Shown here piece by piece: positions 21,370-32,000 of a stretch of 64,000 nucleotides of DNA. Origin of the DNA: Acheta domesticus (lineage: Eukaryota; Arthropoda; Insecta; Orthoptera; Gryllidae). Numbering within the stretch: the stretch's first letter is position 1; each line of letters opens with the position of its first letter. Location of the stretch: positions 173,249,282 through 173,313,281 of the forward strand of contig JAHLJT010000631.1 in assembly GCA_031308135.1 (NCBI GenBank). The letters are read 5' to 3'. Position numbers and translations under genes: made by a program. The notes under the pieces were generated by a model, which saw only the letters and a list, made by a program, of their open reading frames with translations, was not told the DNA's origin and made no database searches.

Positions 21370-21925
21370 TGAACTCCCTGAATTATTGATTGATAGATCA
21401 GTGACTCCGAGCGCGTCAACTGCTAAAGTCATTAGTCCCGTAAGTGTAGTAAATGACTTTGTTCGGGAGGTGGCGGTGATCTTCCCTTGCTGCATGACGA
21501 GATCCGGCACCGACAAACATCGGCTTGCGGGGATTTTCCCTAACCAGGTATCTCACACCACCGTGGCATCGCCCTATCCCGCACAAGCTCTCAGCTCCCA
21601 ACTGGTCTCCCGACAAGTGTAGTGCATATGAGTGAAATAGTGTGTGAATAAGGGATACGGATAGGACAAGGAAGAGGAAAGAAATATCGCGCGCGGTCCG
21701 TGCCCGTTTGTTAGGGTACTGCTCCGGCATTCGCCTAGTGTTGATCTGAGAAAGCACGAGAAACTACTGATCAAAGCAGCCGGCCGCTATAATTCTCCTC
21801 CAGTTAGTGGCTGAATTCATCCCAGCTGTCTAGCTAGTGTCGAAAATCTTGCCACCGTCAGCACTCGAACCCTAGGACCTCCCGGTCAGAGGCACTGCAT
21901 GACAGTTGATGGCTGAAGCGCCTTT
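21370..21925 (-). mobile_element. SINE-A, full-length, minus orientation
   Basis: Read on the minus strand it has, in order, a tRNA-like head with B-box-like GGGTTCGAGTGC, then ACTAGCTAG, GGAGGAGAATTATAGCGGCC and CGGAGCAGTACCCTAACAAA. It continues with CGGGAGACCAGTTGGGAGC, CGTCATGCAGCAAGGGAAG and GTTGACGCGCTCGGAGTC, and ends with an (ATCA/AATC)-type tail. This is the best full-length reference copy in the window, about 550 bp. Open frames on both strands are incidental. Confidence 0.85.
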
Positions 21926-22331
21926 ACCAGTCTGAATTTTCAAAAATTGCGTAAGTTACAAGTAATTAGAGAACGGACGCAATTTTTTATCATGACCATT
22001 TTAGAGAAAGTTCCACAAACACTTTCAGAGGTAGAATATGGGATGGCCGTTACCGAATCAGGTTTCTGACCTTTATCAAAATTTCGTTATTTTCAAGTGG
22101 CCATTACATGATGAAAATGGCGGTTAGCGATGATATTGTTTAATAAAATTATGTGTACGCAATAAAAACGTTAATTTAATAAAATTTAGTTAATTACGTG
22201 TTAACAATAACTACATAAAATATTGATTGGAAATACATTTTTATTTAAACTGAGTTTAAATTTTAGAACTCATTCAGTTGATAAGGATACTTTTTTGTGG
22301 TGAACTCCGCACAGGACTCGCTTCAAATATT
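21926..22331. other. Unassigned AT-rich DNA
   Basis: Nothing recognised. Confidence 0.4.
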
Positions 22332-22634
22332 TTAAATTCTAACAAATAACACAAGATGGAAGAAATTCTCAGACGTTTCTCTTGACATTTTCTTGATAAA
22401 TATTTCGTGCGTATTTCGAAGAGTGTTTGGAGACCAGTTCGTTACATGAGAAGTGGCGTCGGTGCGACGCCAGTGCCATTTGCTATTCTGATAAGCCTTT
22501 TCCCATCGGAGCAACTCTGTTGGACCTGGCATCCGGTTTTCTATGCCAACATCACGATACATTTGAGTTATTTCACAAAGATTTTTATCAAAGTGAAAGT
22601 TACTCTCACTAGCAATGAACGTTGGTATCGCCAC
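22332..22634 (-). CDS. Unidentified open frame, 100 codons, possibly an exon or relic
   Basis: An open minus-strand frame with balanced, non-repetitive composition, rich in Trp (five) and charged residues, for example RWEKAYQNSKWHWRRTD and NWSPNTLRN. That is unusual for chance translation of AT-rich DNA. I recognise no family. No signal peptide, membrane segment or zinc motif is evident, and no convincing splice sites were matched to other exons. It may be a domesticated or decayed transposon fragment or chance. Confidence 0.2.
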   Translation of the reverse strand: MAIPTFIASESNFHFDKNLCEITQMYRDVGIENRMPGPTELLRWEKAYQNSKWHWRRTDATSHVTNWSPNTLRNTHEIFIKKMSRETSENFFHLVLFVRI

Positions 22635-22659
22635 TGGCGTATATCTACTTTCGTGTAGA

Positions 22660-23045
22660 TTATAGAGAGAATAACAATGATTTAAAATGTGTTTGCTAAT
22701 TTATTTCAGTCACTTGAAGATTGGATACTTAGAGGCTATAGAAGTAGTTTCACTATCTTTGCTCCTTTTAAGTTCTATAGGAAATAAAGTTATTCAAATA
22801 ATCGTTGTCCATTGCTGCGGCATCAAGTCGATTTCTTCACGTAGGTTACAGGGATCCAAAATCTGGAGCTCATCTGGCTTTGCAAATAATTTTTATTACA
22901 CAGGAGTGACTATTCCGATATCAATTCTTGTCAAAAATTGTCGTTGCTATTAGTATTCATAATTCAACGTAATATTGTACAAGGGATAGGGTAAAATATA
23001 CACACACGTACGCACGCGCCCACACACAAACACACACACGCATAA

Positions 23046-23046
<1 letters not shown>
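22660..23046. other. Unassigned DNA grading into CA-rich sequence
   Basis: No gene recognised. The last 50 bases are degenerate CA repeats leading into the pure tract. Confidence 0.4.

Positions 23047-23102
<56 letters not shown>
23047..23102. repeat. (CA)n microsatellite
   Basis: About 28 CA units. Confidence 0.95.
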
Positions 23103-23104
<2 letters not shown>

Positions 23105-23107
23105 TAC

Positions 23108-23340
23108 ATATCCGAGCGAAGTGGCTCAGTGCGTAGCGCGCTGGAATTGCAATCGGGAGGTCCGATTTTGATCCCCAGGCCGACCGTCCAGACCGGGGTT
23201 TTCGTGGTTTCCCTTCGTCATGCTGGAATGGTTCCAAAAGTCCACGAACACCTCCCACCATCATCCTAGTCCTTTCACCCCTCATCATCTCCCTATATAA
23301 TAATAATAATAATAACAACAACAATAACAACAACAACACC
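23108..23340 (+). mobile_element. tRNA-headed SINE, family C, with TAA/AAC tail
   Basis: The head GAAGTGGCTCAGTGCGTAGC carries an A-box (GTGGCTCAGTGCG), and GGAGGTCCGATTTTGATCCCC carries a B-box-like element 30-45 bases on. The body includes CCGGGGTTTTCGTGGTTTCC. The element ends in an (ATA)n/(ACA)n tail at 23298-23338. It is immediately preceded by the CA microsatellite. Confidence 0.75.
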
Positions 23341-23464
23341 CTTATTGAAGGGTAACAACCTTATCTGAACCAAGGGATATAGCCGAAAGTCTTTCCAAGA
23401 TAGAATGTGACTGGACCTCGGAAGAGAGAAACGTGTTCCGTGGTCATTTGTGTGGCACATACGC

Positions 23465-23466
<2 letters not shown>

Positions 23467-23525
<59 letters not shown>
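23467..23525. repeat. (TAA)n microsatellite
   Basis: About 20 TAA units. Confidence 0.95.
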
Positions 23526-23526
<1 letters not shown>

Positions 23527-23550
23527 TACACACAGCATATCTGTTAAGGA

Positions 23551-23793
23551 GAAAGTGAGAGGGAGGGAAGAGAGAGGGAGAGAGAGGGAAAGAGAGAGGG
23601 GGAGAGGGGGAGAGGGGGAGAGGGAGAGAGAGGGAGAGAGAGGGAGAGAGAGGGAGAGAGAGGGAGAGAGAGGGAGAGAGAGGGGGAGAGGGGAGAGAGG
23701 GGGAGAGAGAGGGGGAGAGAGGGAGGGAGAGAGGGAGGGAGAGAGGGAGGGAGAGAGGGAGGGAGAGAGGGAGGGAGAGAGGGAGGGAGAGAG
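23551..23793 (+). repeat. Long GA/GAGG purine tract
   Basis: About 240 bases of almost pure purine on the plus strand, built of GAGAGGGA, GAGAGGGGGA and GAGGGAGGGAGA units with internal higher-order repetition (a 12-base unit repeats through 23725-23785). Such mirror-symmetric purine tracts can form triplex (H-DNA) structures. The Ser-Leu-Pro and Arg-Glu-Gly frames here are artefacts. Confidence 0.95.
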
Positions 23794-24940
23794 AAAACTT
23801 TACAATAATTACATTAAAAGGTAATACAAATTTCCCGACATTTTCACAAATTCTCACTTAATTTCTCTAACGTGTCGTTAAAATTTGGTAGATGATCTTA
23901 TGTTTCGGTCCAAATGTTGAGATACACGTTAAAATTTAGCTATCGGTTTGTAACATCAGATATGCATATCATATTGCCGGTCAACGCAATAAAACTAGTC
24001 ATAAAACGACGTCAGAATTTGGAGCCTGATTAGCCAAACGACGCCTTTGGTAATTTCGCGAAGAACGTTGGGATGGTGCCAAACAAATCAACCATGACCT
24101 ACGCGTGAGACTTTTCCCTCATGATCGTCCTTCGGAGAAGTGAGCGGAGGTGACTAAACTCCAGCATCGAGACCCTGTGTGGGAGGCGTCGTGGCAAAAC
24201 TACGCTAGTGCCTTTAGCCTTCGCCTTCTGCCGAATTTCAGAAGCACAACACATCGTCGGTGAAAATGAAAAGATGAAAAGAATCGGTAAAATTGTCATT
24301 TTGAAGAACGGTTTTATCCTGAAAGGAGGCTTTTATTTCAGGCCGCGAACAAAATAAATTACTCTAAATTCTGACTGTCTTGTCAACTACTTTTATGCAT
24401 TTTACGAGTAAAATAGTCAAAGTTTTAAACACATTCCTTCAATTAATATAAAAGATACAATTTTTGAGATGTGTCACTTGTTTGTGAATCGACTATGTAT
24501 TGAAATGGTTCTGCAATACGACAGATCATTCTGAAGAACATTTTGACAGTATTTTCTAAATAAAAACGCAAAACAAATGAATACAAAATGGAATCAATAT
24601 GAATTAATTCTTTGAGGGAAACATTGGAATTACCAGGAATTTAGACTTCATGTAATTCAAGCTATAGCACATTGATATTGCAAATAGACTGATTAGCAGT
24701 AAAATATGCTTCCTTACTTCTGTGAGTAAAGTGGTGGAGATCAAATCAACGCACGCGAAATAATAGCAATTTATGTGATATAAAATCGTATACTCCAGGA
24801 ATTGAGATCTTAGGGGTATTAGGTATTTGAAGTAGTATTCACAATCACAAGACGTCAAAAAATTGTATTGAATTTAATAGTAGGATATAGTCATAGTAGT
24901 ATGTGCAGCAATACTGATAAACATTTTTCATTCAAAACCG
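23794..24940. other. Unassigned AT-rich DNA
   Basis: No gene or repeat family recognised. Confidence 0.4.
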
Positions 24941-24944
24941 GTTG

Positions 24945-25130
24945 CGTCAGCATGCCGCTGGGAGTCCTCAATTGAAGTTTCTTAAGCCAAGAGGTCCTAG
25001 ATTCGAATCTCGGTTGTGGCGCATTTTCGACACCAGATAAGATCACTGGAATGAAGCCGACCACCGAATGTGAATTATGAAGTGAATCATTCGCAGCCTC
25101 TAGAATTATTTTGTTTTTATTCATCGCCTC
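24945..25130 (+). mobile_element. tRNA-Leu-like SINE or tRNA pseudogene
   Basis: TCCTCAATTGAAGTTTCTTAA resembles a decayed Leu-type anticodon/variable arm. It is followed by AGGTCCTAGATTCGAATCTCGG, a good B-box and T-arm, and GTTGTGGC as a possible acceptor strand. The 5' arm is too degenerate for a functional tRNA. The following 100 bases may be SINE body. Confidence 0.5.
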
Positions 25131-26149
25131 CGCGATGTCTTCCGATCAGCTCCAGTCAGATACCGAAGCAGAATCACAGACCAGGCATCTCAAGTTTACT
25201 AGAGTTACGGGCTTCAATGTCCAGATCAACTACCGGTAGTTCTAAAAATAAAGGCTGTATAAATTGCACAGGGGGACCTTACTCTTTGAGTCTTTTGGGG
25301 AAAATTCAGTTGATAGTTATTGCTCCAAATTTTAATATATTAAATTCACACTTCCTCTTCTAAAGCAACGAAATAGTTAAAATGGAACATTTATATTTGA
25401 GCTAACCACTTGAGAGTAAAATTAAAGATTTTGAATCGAAAGGATTTCGTGGTACTGTAGCATTGACTTAAGAGCGCAATAATTACAGAACATTCAGGTA
25501 AAGAACGGTGGTAGTTGAAAGAGCAATCAGCCCCTAAGAGTTTTATAATAAATCTAAGAAAATATTTTATTACAGAAGACAGACTACATATAAACTTCTT
25601 AACTAATTTCGCATTATTGCTTTACACAATAAAGAACATATTAATTTAATACAAGTTAATCAAAAACGAAATCAGGCAAAGAATTTTCCATTCAAACATA
25701 TTCCTGTACCTTGAGAAAAAATATTATGCAAGACAAAATTTAAAAAGAAAATAAACATGTATGAAATATAGTAATAATAAAGTAGGTATGTTATTCACGT
25801 AATTCAAATCTGGACTTTTTTAAAGAAAACATTCTGTAAAAACATTTTCGTTTAAAGCAATCGTTCGTTGTGATATTTCGAGCGTGCTTTGTGCTTACCT
25901 TCCCCGCTTGAGTTTCCACGTGTTCCTCCCTTTTTGGATTTGCAAGAGACTGGAGTCAGGGCAAGTGACCCCAGCTCGCAGGAGCGCCGGGCTTCGACCG
26001 GGCTCCGTGCGGGCGCAGTTTGACACGCTAGTCCTACACCGTGGCTCATGGACCTCACGTGAATCTCCCTTTCTTACTGCCCTCCCCCCTCTCCCGTCTT
26101 GGGGGCCGGACGATACTCCCAGTGCCCATCTTCATCCGGTCTATCTCGC
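25131..26149. other. Unassigned DNA with a GC-richer end
   Basis: AT-rich to about 25900. From there to 26149 is moderately GC-rich, with GCGCCGGGCTTCGACCGGGC (a hairpin-like word) directly before SINE-A. Origin unknown; possibly another repeat next to SINE-A. Confidence 0.35.
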
Positions 26150-26580
26150 ACGATCTAGAGGAGAATTCTAGCGGCCGGTTGTTCTGATCGGTAGTTTTCC
26201 GTGGTTTCTCCGATCAACAACAGATGAATGCCGGAGCAGTACCCTAACAAACGGGTCACAGTCCGCGCGCGGTCTTTCCTTCCTTCCTTGTCGTATCCTC
26301 ACCCCTTACACACACACTTACACTAACATGCACTACACTACTGCACATGCCGGGAGACCAGTCGGGAGCTTAGAGCTTGTCCCGGCTGGGGCGGTGCCCC
26401 GCTGGTGAGAGATACCTGGTTGGGGAAAACCTCGCTAGTCAACGGTAAGTCGGCGCCGAATCTCGCCATCCAGCGGGGAAAACAGCACCATCAACTCCCG
26501 AAGAAAACACGCACTACACCACAAATGACCTCCGTAGTTGACGCGCCCGGAATCACCAATCAATCAATCAACGATCTAGA
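26150..26580 (+). mobile_element. SINE-A, plus orientation, head missing
   Basis: It begins at GAGGAGAATTCTAGCGGCCG and continues with CGGAGCAGTACCCTAACAAA, CCTTACACACACACTTACAC, GGGAGACCAGTCGGGAGC and GTTGACGCGCCCGGAATC. It ends with an (AATC)n tail, CAATCAATCAATC. The tRNA-like head and following linker are absent, consistent with 5' truncation at integration. Confidence 0.85.
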
Positions 26581-28779
26581 GACTCTGGTAGAACTGCGAG
26601 TGCACGGAAATCATAGAAAAGCTCATGACTGTATACGCTGTCGAAAGAACGAAAAATATTATTTTTGAAATATATTTCTGAATACCCACTCCACAACTTT
26701 AATTCAACTCTCTCAATTTACTCTTGTTACAAAGGAACCAATCCGGACGTTTGTTAAGGTAACTATTTCCGTTCCGAAGGCAGAGACAAGAGTTTGCGTG
26801 CTTATTATTCGACTCCTAACAAAGATTTTGTTGGCCAGCATTCGAAATAAATGAAGCTTGTAGAGCTTCCAATCAACGCTGCTCATATGCAAATTTTCAC
26901 CTCAGTTGCATCCGCTGAGGTGCAATTGGCCAAGAAGAGCGAATAGAGGGATACTGTTGCTGATTTTTGGATAAACGATTCCGACCTCAGCATTCTGGAA
27001 GATAGTATCCAGAATATCGCAGGTTCTTCCTTTTCCTGGAATTCTTAAAGCTACGGGAACAAAAGACTATGACCAAATCTAAGATTACCTAACGATATCT
27101 GAGAGTAAATGAATAATTGATATAATTCGTCCTTGTGAATAATGTCAATAATTTCTTGTTGCTGTTTTAAATTAGATAACTAAATACTGACACTCTTATT
27201 GAAGGAAGAAAATATGATAAATTAAATAGAGTTTCACCTAGGGAATAAAAATAAGTTAATATTTGAAGAACAAATCACAACGCTTCTCGTTTAATTCTTT
27301 ATTTTACGTGTCTATGGGAAGATGTATGGTTCACACAATTGTTCATAACAACTACGTTAATTAAAGATCCATAGGAATCATTCAAGAGTCTGAATAATGC
27401 CTTTAACTACTACAATATTTGGAAAGAAGTTACTCAATGGAATGTCCAGTTCTTGAGTCAATTAGTGAATTTCTGCTGCCGAAAGTAACTTTCTGTTGGT
27501 GGGCAATGCTCTTCTCCATTTTGAGAAATCTAATATATTCTGTGTTTTGCAGAACTCAGATGTGAATGAGCGTATTGCATGACATGATTACATGGAACAA
27601 ACTTTCTATACCTTTAACATGATTAAGAGTTTGTAGTCGATAAAAATTTCTTACATGTATGATTCAGTTACACATCGTGTGCAACTTATCACAGATCTTA
27701 TAATAGGCTTAGGATTTCTAAATGAATCAATATTTTATTCCAGAAATTTCCATTCCAGATTGCGATAGTACAAGTACTTGGCAAAGGTTTATCTAGTCTA
27801 GCTTAACCGTCAGCGCCAGTGCTTAACAGCACGAGGAGTAAGAAGAACATCTTTACTGAACATACGAGTTTGTGCACATTACTGCCATGAATTTAAGAAA
27901 ACTACTAAAACAGTAAAGCATCAAAGAGTAAAAATGTAATAAAGAAGTAGAAAAGGCAGAAATAACGAGCACTATTATATCTTGATTACATCGCAGTCAC
28001 GAGAATTTAATAGTCAAATTTCGATAAATGCAATTACCACATGAAATTCCTCTTTCATTTTTACTCTTCTTTTAGTCTTTCCCTATTGACCGAAGTTTCA
28101 TTCAAATTCAAGCACTTTTAAGCGTTTGTCTAATCACTAATGAAATGTGACTGAGATACGCGCGTCGTTTGAACTTTTCTTTCGTACCCGAGACGTGAGC
28201 TGTAACTACGGAAACTTGAAAGTATTATGTGAGAAACGTGAAGATGCTGATGAATTCATATAATTGCATCGAGATATTCTTTTGCATTCTGGAAACTCAT
28301 GAAAAGACGCAATCCAGTACAAGATCCAAAAAGAGTTTTCGATTCTAGAAGAGTATATTCCTAATAAAAGATTCTTTTATAACGCCAAAAAAAACCCTCT
28401 GAAGTTACTGAATGTGGGTATAGAGTAAATCATAAAAGCTTCAGCGAAAGAAATTTTTATCAAAATGGAAAATAATCCCATATAAAAGAGTTTAATATTA
28501 TCTTTGTCTGCTGGTTTGACAGAAAGAGGCAGTTCAACTGGGGGAAGGAATACATAATTTCTATAAAACGAAGGAACTATCTAGGAGTAAATAAGGTACG
28601 GCGATGTAGCTCAACGAGGGTCACAGAATTCCTCAAGAAACTGCAATAAAAGGATTGCTCATCAGTAATTAACACTGTCCCCATAGATGTCGCCTTATGA
28701 GTCAATGGCCGATCGTCAGTCCGTTACCTATTTTACCGACTACTCGATAGCCAATACACCCGTTAAACAAACGCGGCAC
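26581..28779. other. Unassigned AT-rich DNA
   Basis: More than 2 kb with no frame above about 60 codons and no repeat recognised. Near 28600 GGCGATGTAGCTCAACGAGG resembles a tRNA A-box region, but no B-box follows at the right spacing. Confidence 0.4.
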
Positions 28780-29090
28780 GCCAAGCGCTGCGAGGCGAGG
28801 GGGCTTACCCAGAGGGCGGCGCGCGTAGCCGGCGACAGCGGCGGCGGCGGCGAAGGTGGCACGCGTGCTCGGCGGAGCTGTCTGCACTGTCCACACGCGC
28901 TGCTTAGCCTGCGACGACCCACCGGCACTGACTGCGCGCGGCGAGGGAGCGGCCGGTGCGCTGCCCGCCGCCGCGCCGGTTCGTTCCTCAGCCGCGTGGG
29001 GCGCGCGCGGCGCCGCGCCCGGCGCTGCTCCAACCGCCGCGGTGGCCCCGGCCTCGTTCTCCGCAGCCTTCTGGGACGACCTGAGGTCAA
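28780..29090. promoter_or_regulatory. CpG island, candidate promoter or first exon
   Basis: About 310 bases of extreme GC and CpG content (for example GCGCGCGGCGCCGCGCCCGG) with sharp borders against AT-rich DNA on both sides. Three long overlapping frames cross it (145 and 116 codons minus, 162 codons plus). Each is alanine- or arginine-rich through composition, and no domain is recognisable. The 145-codon minus frame would be the best candidate first exon, but this is a guess. CpG islands of this kind often mark developmental-gene promoters in methylating insects. Confidence 0.4.
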
Positions 29091-32000
29091 TCATAGTACT
29101 ACGGTGCGTCCCAAGGCCCAGACGTTGGTTAGGACGCATGAGAATTACGAAAGAGTTCTTGATTGTGTGTTTTAATATACTTTTCCAGAGTATTGGCTAA
29201 TCCACTGGCCACAAAATATAAGTTTTTGTGAGGAATTTTCAAGGAGAGCAGCTCACAGAAACGATATATTAACTAGGTATATTTTTACGACTATGACGAA
29301 ATACAGATCAAGAAATAAATTAAAAGAGGAGTAATCGTCCCTCTAAAAATATTTTTCATGAATGTACATCCGGTAATCTCTTCGCATCTGACTTATATTT
29401 AATAAATGATATTCATTTTAAGCTGAAGTTTTTCATTAAAATAAATTAATAAAATCCATATTTAAATATATTACGCCTATTAAATGATTTGTTACAACAT
29501 TAACAAGGAAACTTAAAATAATACAATAAAGCTTAAAATGTTGTCAATTTTGCATGTTTAATACTACATAACATCAAGAAATCAAGTAAATAATATCAAT
29601 TTAAAATTTTAAATCGATTTAAGAAAAAAACAATATAATAGTTTTTCTTCTGGACATCTCTTTTTTCGATGTATCCTTATTTTTCATGCGCACCCTCTCA
29701 ATCGCACAGAGCTCAGGAGTTGCGGCGTCTGCCGAAATGCACGAGGAAATATGTATAATAATGTAAACAGTGTAATAGTGTAATACCACAAGTCATTATT
29801 AGTTTATGAAATAAATGGGAGAAGTTCACTTACAAATGCTCCGAGAGATTTGAAATTACTAATTAGCACTGACCACTTCAAGTTCAATAAATAATAGACG
29901 AGACTTCTAATTTGAGGGGAAAGGATTGGAACTTATTAATTTCTAATTATATGCTAAAAATGAAAAATACTTTAAGAAAATGTTAGGAATGATTGATGAA
30001 TTAAGAATGAATTTTCAAAAATTGTAGAATTAATTGAATAAGAAACAAGTCTGCGAAATGCCAGTCGCGAGAGATTGTTTTATCTACCACTAATTTTCTA
30101 AGGAGTAACTGTGATTTCAGCACCAAAGTCCAGAAATGGAAAACAAAGCCCCGTGCACTGTGCCATGCCCAACATAATACAAAATTGATTATGGTGTGGG
30201 AAGAAACACAATTGATGCATCCTCTCTTCACTTGTTTCTGCCAGGATCTTTCTGCATTATTGCTCGTCACGTTATAGTGAAGAAGCATCAAAAGTGATAT
30301 AAAACTATTCTCGGTGATTCATCTTGTTTGATATCAAAGAATCAAAACTGGCAATGAAGGAAAATAGCTGCAAGAATTCTTCTTCAAACAATGGCTTTTT
30401 AAACGCCAAAAAATTGCTGTCTTCGATTAGTTCCGCAGATCATAAATATGTATGAAAAATAATGGTTTCCGTCAATTATTCCTGCTTTAAGTACATACTT
30501 ATCGTGCACCATGACCAATTAGGTCTGAATGAAGATACATTTAAGATTTCCCTTTTTACAAGCCCTGCGACATTCGGCTTTGAGGTTGGGCAATATCTCT
30601 TTGCAGCCATATTACTTCAAAGTCTTTAAGGTCCTACCAAAAAATCAAGAGACTCTTGATATGTGAGGGCCTTTTTGTGACAATACGACATATTTTTCGT
30701 GGAAGTATGAGGCACACAGATGTAAATAATGGTAACTGACAATTAACGTTTCGCAGAGAAAGGAATGTGGAAGAGTGGTTTTATACATTAAGAGAGGCGC
30801 AAGCTGCAACGTACGAGTGTATTATCACGGCTATTTGTTGCGTTCTGGAAGTCACTTGAAAAGTCACAACTACTTCCTCTCCTTTATATATGCCAATGAT
30901 CCTGATTACATTCAAACTAGCAGATACCATATTTACACCCAAACCACGCCGCTTTAGATATATTTACACGCTCCATATGTTGAGATGTAAGATTTGGTAT
31001 ATTTAATTTGCTGAAAATGTTCAAAAGTTAATTTTGTAGATATATTCACCGAAATGATCGTTCTGAGAAATAAAATAATTAAGGTTTTCGAAATAACGAA
31101 TGGCCATAAGTAAGAGGTGAAATGGAGAAAAGTGGAAAAATTGAAAACACTGCCGTAGGAGATAAGAAATTAAATTTAGCTAATGCTAGAAGAGAAAAAA
31201 CATTATCAAATTGCATATTATAAAACAATTAAAACAATGGAAAATTATTTTACATTGTCACTACCTTTATGGCAAACAATCATTAACTTTTTTAATGAAA
31301 AGTCATCAGGTATACAATGTTAGAAAATGCTGCTCATTATTTTGTGAGAACATAGACACAATGTGCTAAAACGATGACAGACACGTACTGATCACTATCA
31401 GAGTCTCCGAAAAAATTCTTCGTAGAGCACACAAGTATGAGAACATCTGTTAAGCACAGAAGCTTGTCCCTTATTAAATATTCAAATCATTACCCGAAGC
31501 AAGGAGATTCGAAAATCTACAGATTAAGAATTTTTTAGTTTAATTTTTTGGCGGTTATTGCAAAGTTCATGCATACTAAGCCTCAACTGCAAATATAAAA
31601 CTGAAATCTTGATTACTCCACTAACAATTGTGACAAACGATGGGTTCATGCCAGATTTATATTGAATAGTACACAACACACTCCAATTATCTAGGTCATT
31701 TAACCATCATCACATCACTCATTAACCCTCAAAATGTGAGTCCAAATACTCATTCACGAAGTGTATTGTAGAAAACAATACGTAATTCGTACTATCCGCA
31801 CAAACAGAAGTGATGGACCAAACATATAATGAAGTCGTGTATCCGGACATCATATACATACGTATTATTGTATCCCCAAAATAGCATTATTAAATTGTAG
31901 TAAAGAGATTGTTGCATGCAGAGCAAGCAACGAACAAGCAAGAAAAGGAGCATATCACCCAAAGATAGAATCTCGCATATTAACAAAAGTTTCCAAAGGA

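Noticed and set aside
21335..21774. 95- and 113-codon frames
   Set aside because: They lie wholly within a SINE-A copy, and equivalent frames are broken in the other seven copies.
23293..23857. Long Ser-Leu-Pro, Arg-Glu-Gly and poly-Tyr/Ile frames
   Set aside because: Products of the TAA and purine tracts, with no non-repetitive protein sequence.
24945..25030. tRNA-Leu gene
   Set aside because: The T-arm is good, but the 5' acceptor and D arms do not form. Treated as a SINE or pseudogene.
28600..28640. tRNA gene suggested by an A-box-like word
   Set aside because: No B-box at the required spacing.
28687..29200. 162-codon plus frame and 145-/116-codon minus frames
   Set aside because: Same reason as at 11.3 kb. 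Kept only as a possible first-exon region within the CpG island.
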